A stretch of 64,000 nt of DNA from Cryptomeria japonica (GCF_030272615.1 NC_081408.1:338924793-338988792), one strand, 5' to 3'. Counted from the first letter of the stretch, positions 48,654-61,037 are shown. Notes: a model not told the origin generated them from the sequence alone. Numbers and translations: made by a program.

Positions 48654-48885
48654 TTCTTCATATAGCTATCTTGTGAGATAGCTTGTAAATTCTTTATGTA
48701 TATATGTACATAAAGAATTTACAAGCTATCTCACAAGATAGCTATATGAAGAATTTTAATATATATATATATACATAAAGAATTTACAAGCTATCTCACA
48801 AGATAGCTATATGAAGAATTTTAATATATATATATATATATATATATAATTTAGAGTGAAATACGTTCTTCTATTTATGACCTTA
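48581..48885. mobile_element. Foldback / MITE-like element, 305 bp
   Basis: Outer inverted repeat: TAAGGTCATAAATAGAAGAA at 48,581 pairs with TTCTTCTATTTATGACCTTA ending 48,885; the arms run about 38 bp to CTAAATT with two mismatches. Inside, a second inverted repeat: arm B (48,650-48,705, containing GCTATCTTGTGAGATAGC), its complement (48,707-48,760), and a direct copy of the complement (48,772-48,825). AT dinucleotide runs fill the gaps. TA at each end could be a Stowaway-type TSD. No transposase. Confidence 0.8.
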
Positions 48886-49204
48886 CATATATACATATAT
48901 ATATAAATTCTGCATTTCTTTCCTAATCGTTTCTAATCTCTCGCATTTCAAATTAGGTCTTGTCAATATCATCTTTGAATTGCAATCAGCAGTTGTGGTC
49001 AATTTGTCATGTCAATTGGACATCGTCAATCCTAATCAACATTGAATTAGGGTTTTCTCCTTGATCTTTGGCATTTTCAATCTATCTCCAATCATCTTTG
49101 ATAAATTATCAATCAATTTCAATCAATTTGGATCTCTTTTCAATTGTCAATTATTAGCTTCCTTATTGATTTGTGTCTGATTCGTCATAGGTCTTTTGTC
49201 TTTC
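48886..49204 (+). other. Left part of element E8 remnant
   Basis: Rich in TCAAT and CAATC words (for example TTATCAATCAATTTCAATCA). The same style continues at 57,385 beyond E6, so both belong to one older sequence split by E6. No gene. Confidence 0.5.
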
Positions 49205-50427
49205 TTTTGGCAATTTGGAGGAATTGATTATGTGTTGCATTTATGTTTTGTCATTGATGTCAACACTATATGCTTTGGTTGTTTACCGATATCTGGTTGG
49301 TCCCAGTAGGATGATTGGTTTTTGGTTGGTAAGATCATATTGATCTAGTATACACTGGTATGCTTTGGCTTATGGAATTGGCTTAGATCTTCTATTCATG
49401 CTACTCATATATGTGTTCAGATAGTTGGCATTGATTTGGTGATTGGATGCTATCTTATATGTTGGTAAGCATGGTTTATTGATCCGGTGAGGGTTTCACC
49501 GGCAGAGCTTTGTTGAAGATCTTTTGATATTATGCATAAGTGGTGTTAGTGGGGCTTCTAGAAGGGATTCAGGATGTTGATGGTAATCATGTTTGAGCCT
49601 TAACTGATTGGGATCATTGCTTTAGCGTGTGTAGACCTAAATTGGGTCTGGTGCTATCTAGGTTATGGACTGACTTAATGTAACGTGTTATTGGGACTTC
49701 TCAATGTGTTTTCGAGATGACTTATGGGCTAGATAATATTTGTTTGGTCTCAAGCCGACATGTTTTATAATTATGTAATAGGTTTATTGTGTGGGTGGCC
49801 GACCTAATTTTTTAAGGTCTAGGGTTTGTATATATATGCGTATGATCTTATTGTAGATTATGGTATACAAGTGAATAATGTAATAATCATTCATGCAGAG
49901 GATTTGGTCAATCATAGGTGATCAAGTTGGATTTATTCAAGAGGTTTACATCCTCCAATAATGAGCTTAACTGGAACTATATTCAAGCATAGGAGATGCT
50001 ATTATTGCAGTTCATTCTTCCTTCTGGATTGTAGTCTGGATTTCTTATGTAGTCAGTGAGACTCCTTTTGTAATGAGCAATGTGCTCTAGGTTGTTGGCC
50101 TTCCTGCAAGTGCAGGCCCCTCAATTTGTAATCACATACTTACTAAAGAAGTATTATCTGACTGTGGTAGGCTTCCCACTGTGGTTTTTCCCTTTACTGG
50201 GTTTTCCATGTACAAATCTTGGTATCATGTGGATGATATCTATTATTTAATTGTTGCTTGTACTTAATTGGTATATCTGCTATTTCGGTAATTAGTTTAT
50301 GTATTCTAGTATTGATCTTATGTGTTCTAGTAATAAAGTTTTAATTGCTTAACGTTTTGGTAATTTGGTGACAATTGATTCACCCTCCCCCTCTCAGTTG
50401 TCCTTCAGTTATTTGAACTATCTAAAA
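49205..50427 (+). repeat. E6 5' LTR
   Basis: Carries GTCATTGATGTCAAC at 49,250-49,264 and GATTCACCCTCCCCCTCTCA at 50,377-50,396, both shared with the other copia-like LTRs of the window. Confidence 0.92.
49829..49837 (+). promoter_or_regulatory. E6 LTR TATA-box candidate
   Basis: TATATATAT followed by GCGTATGATCTTATTG; the solo LTR has TATAAATA and a similar GTAAGATCTTATTG at the same place (55,466). Confidence 0.45.
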
Positions 50428-50429
50428 AT

Positions 50430-50442
50430 TGGTATCAAGGCT
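50430..50442 (+). promoter_or_regulatory. E6 primer binding site
   Basis: TGGTATCAAGGCT, two bases after the LTR. Initiator-Met type (TGGTATCAGAGC) with an altered centre. Confidence 0.8.
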
Positions 50443-50484
50443 CTGATCTTCTTTGTAGAAGCTTAACCTCTTGAGGAAGATCCT

Positions 50485-53400
50485 ATGGCATCTAACAGTT
50501 CAAGTTCATCTAGTTCATTTGTAGGTGTCTTCTGGAGAGATATTCCTAGGCTTGATGGAAATAATTACAGAGTATGGAAGATTCAAATAGAGATTCATCT
50601 GAGAGGTCTTGGTAAGGAAATCTAGGAGGTCACTAACAATGGTGTAACCCCTTTTAATCTAGCATCTGGCGATCCTCCTCCGGTAAACTTGGACAAGGAG
50701 CTTGAGAATTATTGTAGAGCTAGAGAAGGCCTTGTGTGCTTTCTGATCATCAAATAATGGGATTGACTGACAAATCAATAGCAAAGGCTATATGGGACAA
50801 GTTGGAGACTCTAAATGAAGGTGACCCTACTGTTAAGATTACTAAACTTGATGGTTACCAGGTGAGATATGAAAATTTGAAGATGGAAGAAGATGAAAGG
50901 ATTACAGCATTTATGGAAAGGGTAAATGAAATTGTCATGGGAATTCAATGTTGTGGTGGATCTTTGAGTGAAGATGAAATAGTTTCTAAAGTTCTGAGAG
51001 CTTTACCACCAGCTTATAAGATGAAGGCTACTACAATTAATGAACTGACAACAATGGAAAATACTTCTGCTGATAGGGATACCTTGGTTGTAAAATTATC
51101 TACTTTTGAGCTTGAAGAATTTGGACCTTCTGGAGTTGTGAAGTCTGAACCTGGTTTTCATGCATTTACATCATCAACCAGCAAGCAAGATTGGAAAGCT
51201 TTGTATGAAAAGGAATTGGAAGATATGAAGAGGGAAGATGAATAATTTGAGCAACTTGAAGCACTATTTGCTAGAAGAGTACCTAAAGGGTCGGTAGGAA
51301 GTAAGTATGAAGGAAAATCACCCTTTAAATGTTTTGCATGTAATAAGATAGGTCATTTTGCATCTAGATGTTCTGAAAGAAATTCAAGATTTGAAGAAAG
51401 AGCTAGAAGATATTTTAAGCCTAACCCTAGATATCAGAACAAGCATAAGTATAGGAGAAACACAGATAAATCATGTTACTTTGTTGATGAGGAAGGTGTT
51501 GATTCTAATGATGAACCGGCATAAGACTCTGCTAGTGGTTCTGGCAATGGAAAGGAATGGGTGTTCCTGGCTATCAAGGAAGATGATTCCGGTACTAGAA
51601 GAGAACTACCTGAAGAAAAGGCCCTTGCTGCTAAAATTGAAGATAAGGATGAATGGGTAATAAACAGTGGATGTTCACATCATATGACTGGAGATAAAAG
51701 GAATTTTCTATCTTTGCAATTATTTGATGGCAGTCTGGTTATATTTGGAGATGACAAAGCATGTATGATCAAAGGAAGAGGAACCATATCATTAGATGGT
51801 AAGAACAATATTGATAATGCTTATTATGTTTAAGGTTTAAGGCATAATATTTTGAGTGTAGGACAGCTAGTGGATAAGGAATTTCAATTACAATTCAAGG
51901 ATGGAAAATGCAAGATCATTAATAGATCTGGATTGGAGATTTCTACCGGTACTCAGACAAAAGGTAATATATTTCATTTGAATTCCAGTGAGAATACATG
52001 TTTGATTGCATAAATTGATGAGATTTGGCTTTGGCATAAAAGGCTATGTCATGTGAATTTTGATTGCATGGTAAAGATTAGCTCAACTAAGGCAGTTAGA
52101 GATATACCTAAGATTGTGAAGCCCTATAATCCGGTATGTAAGGAATGTCAAATGGGAAAATAGGTTAGAACCTCTTTTAAAAGTATACAAGACAAATATA
52201 ATGATGTTCCTGATCTTACTCATACTGATTTGTGTGGTCCTTCTAGAATCAAAAGTTTTAAAAGTGATAGATATTTTATGCTAATCATTGATGATTATTC
52301 TAGAATGATGTGGGTTACTTTTCTAAGGGAGAAATCTGAGGCTTTTGAAAAGTTTAAAATATTTAAAGCTAAGGTTGAAACTTAGATAGGATTGAAGATA
52401 AAGTGTTTAAGGTCAGATCATGGTAGAGAATTCACATCCAGTGAGTTTAATAACGTTTGTGAGAAGTATGGCATAAGGAGACAATTTTCTACTCCTCAGA
52501 CACCTCAGCGGAATGGAGTTATGGAAAGAAAGAATAGAACTATCTTGGATGTTGCTAGAACCATGATGATGGAAGCTAATCTACCTCATATCTACTGGAG
52601 AGAAGCAGTGAGCACAGTAGTTTATACATTCAACAAAGTTCATATCAAAGGAGAAACTAGTAAGATACTTTATGAGTTATGGTTTGGCAATACACCTACA
52701 GTTAAGTACTTCAAAATCTTTGGTAGTAAATGTTATATCAAGAGAGATGATTTCATTGGCAAGTTTGATCCTAGATGTGATGAAGGAATATTTATTGGTT
52801 ATTCTAATGAAAGCAAAGCATATAGATGTTATAACAAAAGATTGCATAGAATTGTGGAGAGCACTGATGTCAAGGTGGATGAGCAGAATAGAAGTCAAAT
52901 CAGAATTTATGAGCAAGAACCAATAGTGGAAATGATCATAATTGAACCGGTAACACCTTTATCAGAACAAAATGTTGAACTAGTTACTCCGGAAGTATCA
53001 AAAAATTCAATAGTAACTAATGATCATGGAAGAGGAACAGAAAGTCAGAAGACTCCTAGGTATGTAAGGTTGAATCATTCAGAAGATCAAATCATTGGGG
53101 ATAAGAACAAAGGAGTGATGACAAGAAGAAGATTGGCAGATGATTAGGTATGTTTAATTTCTCAAGTTGAACCAGTATCAGTAACTGAAGCATGTAAAGA
53201 TGAATGTTGGATGAAAGCTATGGAAGAAGAATTAGATCAGATAGAAAAGAATAACACATGGATTTTAATTCTCGGACCCAAAAATAAGAATGTTATTGGA
53301 ACTAAATGGGTTTTTAAAAATAAACTAAATTAAGTTGGACAAGTTGTGAGGAATAAAGCTATATTCATTTGTAAAGGATATTCTGAGAAGGAAGGAATTA

Positions 53401-54703
53401 ATTATGGTGAAACTTTTGCACCAGTAGCTAGGATTGAAGCTATAAGATTATTTTTTGCCTATGTTGCACATAAAAACTACAAGGTTTATTAGATAGATGT
53501 TAACTATGCTTTTCTGAATGAGGATCTTGATGAGGAAGTTTATATTGAGCAACCTGATGGATTTTCACTTCCAGATGATAAAAACATGGTTTGCAAGTAA
53601 AAGAAAGCCTTATATGGATTGAAACAGGCACCTAGAGCTTGGTATGCAAGGTTGGACAAATATCTTTTAAAACTTGGTTTCACTAAAGGTAATGCTGGCA
53701 GTAATGTATATTATAAAGTCACTGATGATGATATACTAATTATTGAGGTCTTTGTTGATGATAACATTTTTGGAGGTGAAGATAAGTTGTGCATGGAATT
53801 TTCTAACAATATGGTGAATGAATTTGAGATGTCTATGATTGGGGAAATGAATTTTTTCTTAGGTTTACAAATTACTCAGACAGATAAAGGTATTTTTATC
53901 TATCAAACTAAGTATGCTAGAGAGTTGTTGAAGAAATTTGGTATGGAAAATTCTAAACCGGTTAATACTCCTATGGTTACAATTGAGAAATTGACAAAGA
54001 AAGATGAATCAGCACCAGTAATCCTACAAGATACAAGTCTATGATTGGGGGTCTTCTATATTTGACTTAGACTAGACTGGATATAATGAATGGAGTTTGC
54101 ATTGCATCAAGATATCAAAGTGATCATAGAGAAAATCATGAGAGTGCGGTGAAAAGGATTTTTAGGTACTTACAAGGAACATCTGAATATGATTTGTGGT
54201 ATCCTAAAGATGATGACTTTACTTTATGTGCATATACAGATGCAGTTTGGGCAGGTGATGTTGATGACTGGAAAAGCACTTCTGGTGGAGCGTTCTTTCT
54301 TGGAAACAAACTTATTTCATGGATCAGCAAGAAAAAATCATTTACTTCCTTATCTACTACTGAAGTTGAGTATGTTGTTGTTGCTACTAACTGTACCCAA
54401 GTTTTATGGATAAATAAAATGTTAAAGGACATAAAAGTGCATTGCAATGAATCGATAGTTATTCATTATGATAACTCTATTGCTATAGACATATCAAAGA
54501 ATCTGGTATTCCACTCTAAGACAAAGCACATCTTTATTAAGTATAATGTTTTGAAAGAAAAGGTGAAAGAAAATGAAGTTAGATTGGTTTGCGTGAACAC
54601 TAAAGAGCAGATTGCAGACATCTTCACTAAACCTTTGCCTAAAGAATCATTTGAGTACCTCAGAGAGAGATTAGGGGTTTCTGCCCCTTCGGTAGAAAAC
54701 TGA
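50485..54703 (+). pseudogene. E6 gag-pol polyprotein (Ty1/copia, 12 stops)
   Basis: ATG 50,485 (MASNSSSSSSSFVGVFWRD). Gag with AKAIWDKLETLNEGD and one knuckle CFACNKIGHFASRC (about 51,334). Protease site INSGCSHHMTGDK (51,659): Asn replaces the catalytic Asp. GAG-preintegrase WLWHKRLCHVN; integrase HTDLCGP, RSDHGREFTS and RNGVMERKNRT (the D, D, E residues are all present). RT GTKWVFKNKLN, AFLNEDLDEEVYIEQPDGF, LYGLKQAPRAWY and FVDDNIFGG (catalytic VDD). RNase H YTDAVWAGDVDDWKSTSG and FTKPLPKESFEYLRERLGV. In-frame stops at 50,623, 51,243, 51,522, 51,831, 52,011, 52,161, 52,383, 53,145, 53,331, 53,490, 53,598 and 54,068, all TAA or TAG, plus shifts near 50,735 and 54,030. Not functional. Confidence 0.95.
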
Positions 54704-54774
54704 TTGATGCTATTTGGCATCAGTCTGGTATGCATTATCAGAGATATTATTCATTCCGGATTGATGTGGTGATG

Positions 54775-54960
54775 CTACTACTCAAGGGGAGTAGTTATTC
54801 TTGTGATTCAGTGGTTTATGATTTCGCTTTGATATTTATGTCAGATCTTTGGCATTGATGTCAAAGGGGGAGAGATATTCATGTGAAAAACTTAAGGATT
54901 TATATACATTAGGGGGAGAAATTTGCATAACTTAACTATGATATCATCTACAGGGAGAAT
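54775..54960 (+). promoter_or_regulatory. E6 PPT-like boxes
   Basis: AAGGGGAG (about 54,784), TTTGGCATTGATGTCAAAGG then GGGAGAG (54,848-54,874), TTAGGGGGAGAAA (54,910-54,922) and CAGGGAGA (about 54,950). The order mirrors that in E1, E2 and E3. Confidence 0.75.
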
Positions 54961-54991
54961 ATGGATCAGAACTTCATTACTATATTCTTGT

Positions 54992-56078
54992 TATTGGTAT
55001 TATGGATGACTTCGTCATGTGTTGCATTGGTTTTGTCATTGATCTCAACAATTATCTTTCTGGAGGTCTACATTGTTGAGTTGGCACTCTGGTTATATTG
55101 GTTTATTGTTGAACTGGTAGGATATATGGTTCACTAGCAGGATATATAGTTCACCAGCAGTGATGATGACTTGTTATCATCTAGAGATCATTTGGTTATG
55201 TCGAAGACATGGATTGGATGTTTGAATTTGGAGTTTTTCTTATTGGTCTGATCAGGTTCACATATTTACCTTTACCGACAAATAGGTCCAGGTTATGCAC
55301 CGATACAACATATCATGTTCCATATCAGCACGGCACGTTTTGGAAATGGCTTATTGATTGAATAATGTGTAAATGTATTGAACTAACACATGTATCGCAT
55401 CAAGACTTATTTTATAATTGTAATATATTTAGTGAGCCGACCTCATCTTTACATCTTAAGTTTTGTATAAATAATTGTAAGATCTTATTGAAGATTATTA
55501 TGAGTGTGTGCGAATATTGAAGATCATTGTATAAGCAAATCCTTGTGCGCATCATGCAGATATTATTTTGAAGGTTGAAGGAAAGGTTATGAAGAAATTT
55601 GGCACTCATGGTCAGAGCTTAAATTGGTACTGAAACTAGCTTTGCAGATGCTATTCTGAAGCAGTACATTGTTTATTGGATTTAACCATCCAATTGTAGT
55701 CAGTGTGACTCCTATTTTGTGATTGAGCGGTAAGCTCTAGGCAGTTGGCCTTCCTGCATGTGCAAACCCCATTATTGTATACACTTACTATCTGCAGTAG
55801 TATCTTCTGATTGTGGGTAAGGTTACCCACCATGGTTTTTCTACTTATAGGGTTTCCACATCAAAATCTTTGTGTCATGTGTTATGGATGTTGTTTTCCT
55901 TTCTGTTTCATGCATTAAGTTATACCAGTACTACTATAATTGTTAATTTGTTTTATCAGCATTAAGTTTGTTTTACCGGCACTAGGTTTTAAGTTGGATT
56001 AATTAGTTTTGGGTTGTAATTTATTAACAACTGATTCACCCCCCCCCACCTCTCAGTTGTCCTTCCTGGTTCCTAACA
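54992..56078 (+). repeat. Solo LTR of a related copia family, in E6
   Basis: 1,087 bp beginning TATTGGTATTATGG (TG mutated to TA) and ending CCTAACA, with perfect TSD CTTGT (54,987-54,991; 56,079-56,083). It contains GTCATTGATCTCAAC (55,035-55,049), TATAAATA and a GATTCACCCCCCCCCACCTC box before the end. No internal region, so recombination between LTRs removed it. Confidence 0.9.
55466..55473 (+). promoter_or_regulatory. Solo LTR TATA-box candidate
   Basis: TATAAATA in the same relative position as the E6 LTR TATA. Confidence 0.45.
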
Positions 56079-56148
56079 CTTGTGTGGGAGATTTGTTTGG
56101 CATTTCTTGGCACTTGGATGTTTTTCACATCTAGTGTTGTCATTAATA

Positions 56149-56162
56149 CAAAAGGGGGAGAT
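56149..56162 (+). promoter_or_regulatory. E6 polypurine tract
   Basis: ACAAAAGGGGGAGAT directly before the TG of the 3' LTR. Confidence 0.9.
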
Positions 56163-57384
56163 TGTTGGCAATTTGGAGGAATTGATTATGTGTTGCATTG
56201 ATGTTTTGTCATTGATGTCAACACTATTTGCTTTGGATATTTACTGGTATCTGGTTGGTCCACTAGGATGATTGGTTTCTGGTTGGTAAGATCATGTTGA
56301 TCAGGTATACTCCAGTATGCTTTGGCTTATGAAATTGGCTTAGATCTGTTATTCATGATACTTAGATATATATTTAGTTAGTTGGCATTGATTTGGTGAT
56401 TGGATGCTATCTTCTATGCTGGTAAGCCTAGTTTATTGATTCGGTGAGGGTTTCACTGGTAGAGCTTTGTTGAATATATTTTGATATTATGCATAAGTGG
56501 TGTTGGTGTGGCTTCTAGAAGTGATTCAGGATGCCGATGGTGATCATGTTCGAGCCTTGACTGATTGGGATCATCGCTTTAGCATGTGTGGACCTAAATT
56601 GGGTATGGTTTTATCTAGGTTATGGACTGACTTAATGTAACATTTTGTTGGGACTTCTCGATGTGTTTTCGGAATGACTTATGGGCTCGATAATATTAGT
56701 TTGGTCTCAGACCGACATGTTTTATAATTGTGCAATAGGTTTATTGTTTGGGTGGCCGACCTAATTGTTTAAGGTCTAGAGTTTGTATATGTGTGTATGA
56801 TCTCATTGTCGATTATGGTATGTAATTGAATAATGTAATAATCATTCATGCAAAGGATTTGGTCGATCATAGGTGATCGAGTTGGGTTTATGCAAGAGGT
56901 TTAAGTCATCTGGTATTGAGCTTAATCGGAATTGTATTCAGGCATAGGAGATGTTATTATTGCAATTCATTCTTCCTTCCAGATTGTAGCTTGGATTTCT
57001 TATGTAGTCAGTGAGACTCCTTTTGTAATGAGCAGTTTTCTCAAGGTTGTTCACCTTCCTGCAAGTGCAAGCCCCTCAATTTGTAATCACATACTTACTG
57101 CAGAAGTATTATCTGATTGTGGGTAGGCTTCCCATCGTGTTTTTTCCCTTTATCAAGTTTTCCACGTACAAATCTTGGTGTCATGTGGATGATATCTATT
57201 CTCTAATTGTTGCTTGTGCTTAATTGGTATATCTTCTATTTCAGTAATTGGTTTATGTATTTTGATATTGATCTTATGTGTTCCGGTAATAAAGTTTTAA
57301 TTGCTTAATGTTTTGGTATTTGGTGACAATTGATTCACCCCCATCCCCTCTCAATTATCCTTTCATTATTTGAACTGTCTAACA
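56163..57384 (+). repeat. E6 3' LTR
   Basis: Partner of 49,205-50,427; contains GTCATTGATGTCAAC at 56,208-56,222 and ends GTCTAACA. Confidence 0.93.
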
Positions 57385-58649
57385 CATTCGACCTTCATCA
57401 AGTTGACCTTTTATCAATCTTTGATCAATGTGTCATCGATCTCAATCAAACATCAATTCTTCATCAATTTTGGGTCAATCGATCATTGATCCTTTATCAA
57501 TTGTCGTCTTTTTGTCAATTTTGATCAATTTTTCATTGATCTTTGTCAATCATTATTGGTTTCATATCAATTATCAAGTCATCATCATTTATCCTTTTCA
57601 TCATGATAAATATTATATATTTATTGTTTCAATCTTGTCTTGGCCTAATTCATTTTCCTAAGTCTCTTAGGGTTTTATGATTTATTCATTTAATCCTATT
57701 AATATTCCCCTATTAATATTTCCCTCTAGGTTCAGTGAATTTATTCATTTAACCTAAGTGTCCTATGTCACAATCAAATTAATTATTTAATTGGCTAATT
57801 TTGTTGTCAACTAATTAATAAATGAGATTTATTAATTAGGTGTCATCTAATTTCCTAAATTCCTAATTCTCTAATTTCCCTTTTTCCACCTAATTTACTA
57901 ATTTTTCAAATCCAAAATCTCACTAATTATTCCAATATAATTTCTCCCATTTTCATGCTTCCCTTTTGTCATAATTTATGAAGCTATTTTTATGGCCAAT
58001 TTTTCATACTTTTGAAAGTTATTTTGTCTCCATTTTGCCATCAATCATGAAGCAAAATTTGAGTCCAATTTGTCATAAATTGATGAGCATAATTTTCTCT
58101 CAATTTTCCATCTTTTTGACATAGAAACTTGTCATGAAATTTTGTCATAATCTTGTCACAATCATGCCAAATTTTGATTTGTTGCCCTTTTCTAATGTTC
58201 ATCAATTTTGGATACTTTTGTCCTATAAATTGGTCTCTTTCATCAATTTTTTTTCAACCATGCTTCTAGTATCCTTACATTGTCATTTTCACTTTGCAAT
58301 CTTTCTTTCAAACACACTTGCAATATTGTAGGTGAGATCCACAAGTCCCATTTGAAGGTGAAAGAAGGAAAATGGAATCACATGGAGGAGATTCTATGTT
58401 TTGGTTTTCATTTATCTTATTTTGAATCATGTATTCATGCTTCCATTTATTGTATTAGGATCCATTTTCATAACTTGTTAGTTTTTGTGTTAGCTAACTC
58501 AAATGTTATGAATCTTTCCCCCAAATTCCTAGTTACATTTTTGGGTGAACCTGATGTGAATTGACTAATGCTTTGTCTTCTGAGTATTCTTGAGAGATTT
58601 GCAAGTTAAATTTGTAGGAAAAGGGCCTTTCTGGACTGATCCAAAGCTT

Positions 58650-58770
58650 TTGTGACTATGGTGCTTCATTTTGCACCTATGTAGTGTCAAATCACGCCTA
58701 TGTTGAGCTGATTTGCGCCTATGTGGGGCTGATTTGTGCCTATGTAACTCTGATTTGCGCTTGTGCAAAA
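58650..58770. repeat. Short tandem repeat, about 23-25 bp
   Basis: Four or five imperfect copies of TGATTTGCGCCTATGT with a variable spacer. A looser set of similar GTGCTTGTGTTGA-like words recurs at 59,330-59,530. Confidence 0.7.
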
Positions 58771-59799
58771 AAAAATCCATCAAAGGTTGCATGGTTGAAT
58801 TAGGACTTTAAATTATTCAAAATGGCTTAAAATCAATCCACATAGTCCTAATTAGGCCTTGGTAAATAAACAACAATCTTCACATTTACTTTTTCATGCA
58901 ATTGGTTTAAAAAGAACATTAAATTTTTAATTTGGGACCTAAAATTGAACACAAATCTTTCATTTCTGCTTCAATTTCTTTTCATTTAATATAATTAAGG
59001 TTATTTAGACTTGGATGAACTCACGTAGGATAATTAGGATGGTAAATGAACAACAAATCTTCACATTAGCCTAATTAAGGTTTCTAAGTTACAAACTTCT
59101 ACATTTTACTTAGGAAGGTTGCAAAGTTTTCATTTTCTCTGCTTAGGGTTTGCAATCATTTCAATAATGAGGAATTCACTTTAAAATTTTCAAAATTTAG
59201 TGGCATGTTGCACTTATAGTGTGTTTTGAGGTCAAATAGGTCAAAATCTCATCAAAATTAGGGCTTTCATGCATGTTATGGCTTCAATTCTACAATATTT
59301 ACTCTCTGTGTGATTGATTTTCTTTGTTTTGTAGGTGTGCTACACAATTGTGCTTGTATTGAAACAAATTGTGTATGTGCAAGGATATTTTATGCTTGTG
59401 TTAATGAGACAAGTATAATTGTCAAAAAAGAAAGTGTGCATGTGTTTGAGTTTTTTGCGCTTGTGTTGAAGTTTTCCACACATGTGTTGAGGTTTTTCAC
59501 ACCTGTGTCTGACTGTTCTACCCTTGTGTAGAGGCAGAACCTAAGGTATAACAGTTTAATTTAGATTTCAAATATGTCAATTTTATTTCAGTTGCAAATG
59601 TTGGGTTTTTTGTGTTATTATGTGTACAGCACTTGGCGAACGTTGGAGAAGACCTAAAATACAAACTACTAATGCAATTTGATGCAGGAGGTATGTTGAA
59701 GATCAATATCAAAAGTGTTTTTGTTTTTAGTAGTTAGCAAACATTTGGATTTGAGCATTAAAAAGAACATTCGATTTCTTGTGTTTTCTTTTCTTGGGT

Positions 59800-60480
59800 A
59801 CACTTGTCTGTGTGAGCGGTTTCACAACTAACACACACTATCCTCTCCCCTTGGCCCTCGTGGTCCTAGGTGCATGAGAAAAGTGTCACTAATGCTCAAT
59901 TTTCATTTTTATAGGTAGAGGGTCTATCCCCCTAAGTATCCCATAAGGCCAAGTGAGGGGAGAATGTCCCAAAGTGGTAATGGGCTAAATCCAAGTCACC
60001 TCTCAGTCGCTATGTAAAATGTGTGGGATGAAAGTCTTCACAATGGGTGCTTATTGCCTACCTACGCCAACCTACCCAGTACCTATGTTCTACAATAAGG
60101 AGGCCTCTTGAGGGAGAGAGTGTATATAGACGCTCGAAAGAGAGTCTCAAAATAAAGAGTCATTGTTGTAATTTGCCAAAAACCTTCTACTTGTTGACTT
60201 GAGCGTTGTGATACGTGCATGTCAAAGAAACCTCTCATGTGCCCTTGAATTTGAGATAGTAAATTTCTCATGATCTACAGGTCCTTAGAAATTTGAAGCT
60301 TGGTATGCCCGAGAAGCAAGTGTCATGGAGGGGAGGTAGTGCTACCAAGCTTCTAACTATCTGGTTAGATGTGGTATTTTTCAAGGGGATTCAACAAGTA
60401 TTGTCCTCGCAACCTTAGGATTGTGCGTGGATGTTTTATTTTACTCAAAAAGCCCAAACAAACATTTTATTTTCCATGCT
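59800..60480 (+). repeat. Leader module shared with E5
   Basis: Plus-strand counterpart of 30,380-31,120 (minus): AAGTGGTAATGGGCTAAA at about 59,974 and GATTCAACAAGTATTGTCCT at about 60,389, in the same order. Confidence 0.75.
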
Positions 60481-61037
60481 TGTTAAAGTGAATTAAAAAT
60501 AAAGGACAAAATAAACACATCAAATATTGGTAAACAAAAACAATCTTCACAAGCAATTATAATCAACCTTGGTTATCAAACAAAGTCTTCAAACAAGTTC
60601 AAAACAAAGTCCAAACAAGTTTCAAACAAAATTCAAACTTGGTCCTAAACATTTCAAAGTATTCATCTAACATTTGAAAAGTGTTTTATAAACATGGCTT
60701 GTCAAAATATTAGATATCCTTGTTTTAAAATTCATGTCACATAGGGTTAGCTCTTGCATAGTTAAAACTTAGGTCTTAAGGCATACATTCATATTAGGTT
60801 CATTCCATAGTCATTATCCCCTCTTGCGCTTAGGTTTAAAATCATTTTCCTAAGTCTTGATTGCATTATCATCATTAATCCAAATTTAGGTCTTGTCTTA
60901 GGTTGCACTTTGCGTTTTCCAAATTCGTTGGTTTTCACATATCCATATCACATTGGCTTTATTATTGCATACTTAAAACCCTAGGTCTTGTCTTAGGTTG
61001 ACATTGTCAAACATCTACATTTATATCCTTAGATCAT

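Larger units (their letters stand above)
49205..57384 (+). mobile_element. E6: Ty1/copia retrotransposon
   Basis: LTRs 49,205-50,427 and 56,163-57,384 (1,223 and 1,222 bp). The right copy begins TGTTGGCAATTTGGAGG; the left has TTTTGG. The TSD is imperfect (CTTTC left, CATTC right, 4 of 5). It encodes gag, protease, integrase, RT and RNase H in copia order. PBS at 50,430, polypurine tract at 56,151. A solo LTR (54,992-56,078) is inserted between RNase H and the 3' LTR; without it E6 is about 7.1 kb. Confidence 0.93.
57385..61037 (+). other. E8 remnant: 5' region of a gypsy-type element
   Basis: 3.6 kb without a supported gene. It starts with TCAAT-rich DNA continuing that at 48,886-49,204, then repeats at 58,650-58,770 and 59,330-59,530, and the module at 59,800-60,480 shared with the E5 leader. 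E7 cuts it at 61,037. Orientation inferred as plus from that module. No LTR pair could be set because both ends are interrupted or beyond recognition. Short frames such as 58,565-58,792 are products of the repeats. Confidence 0.5.

Noticed and set aside
49200-57389. Perfect TSD for E6
   Set aside because: Flanks are CTTTC and CATTC; one mismatch, so recorded as imperfect.
58565-58792. Basic His/Lys/Arg-rich small protein
   Set aside because: Produced by the short tandem repeat around 58,650-58,770; no start context or homologue in the window.
57385-61037. A promoter and first exons of a host gene
   Set aside because: No conserved coding segment; the region shares a leader module with E5 and continues sequence found on the other side of E6, so an old retroelement is simpler.
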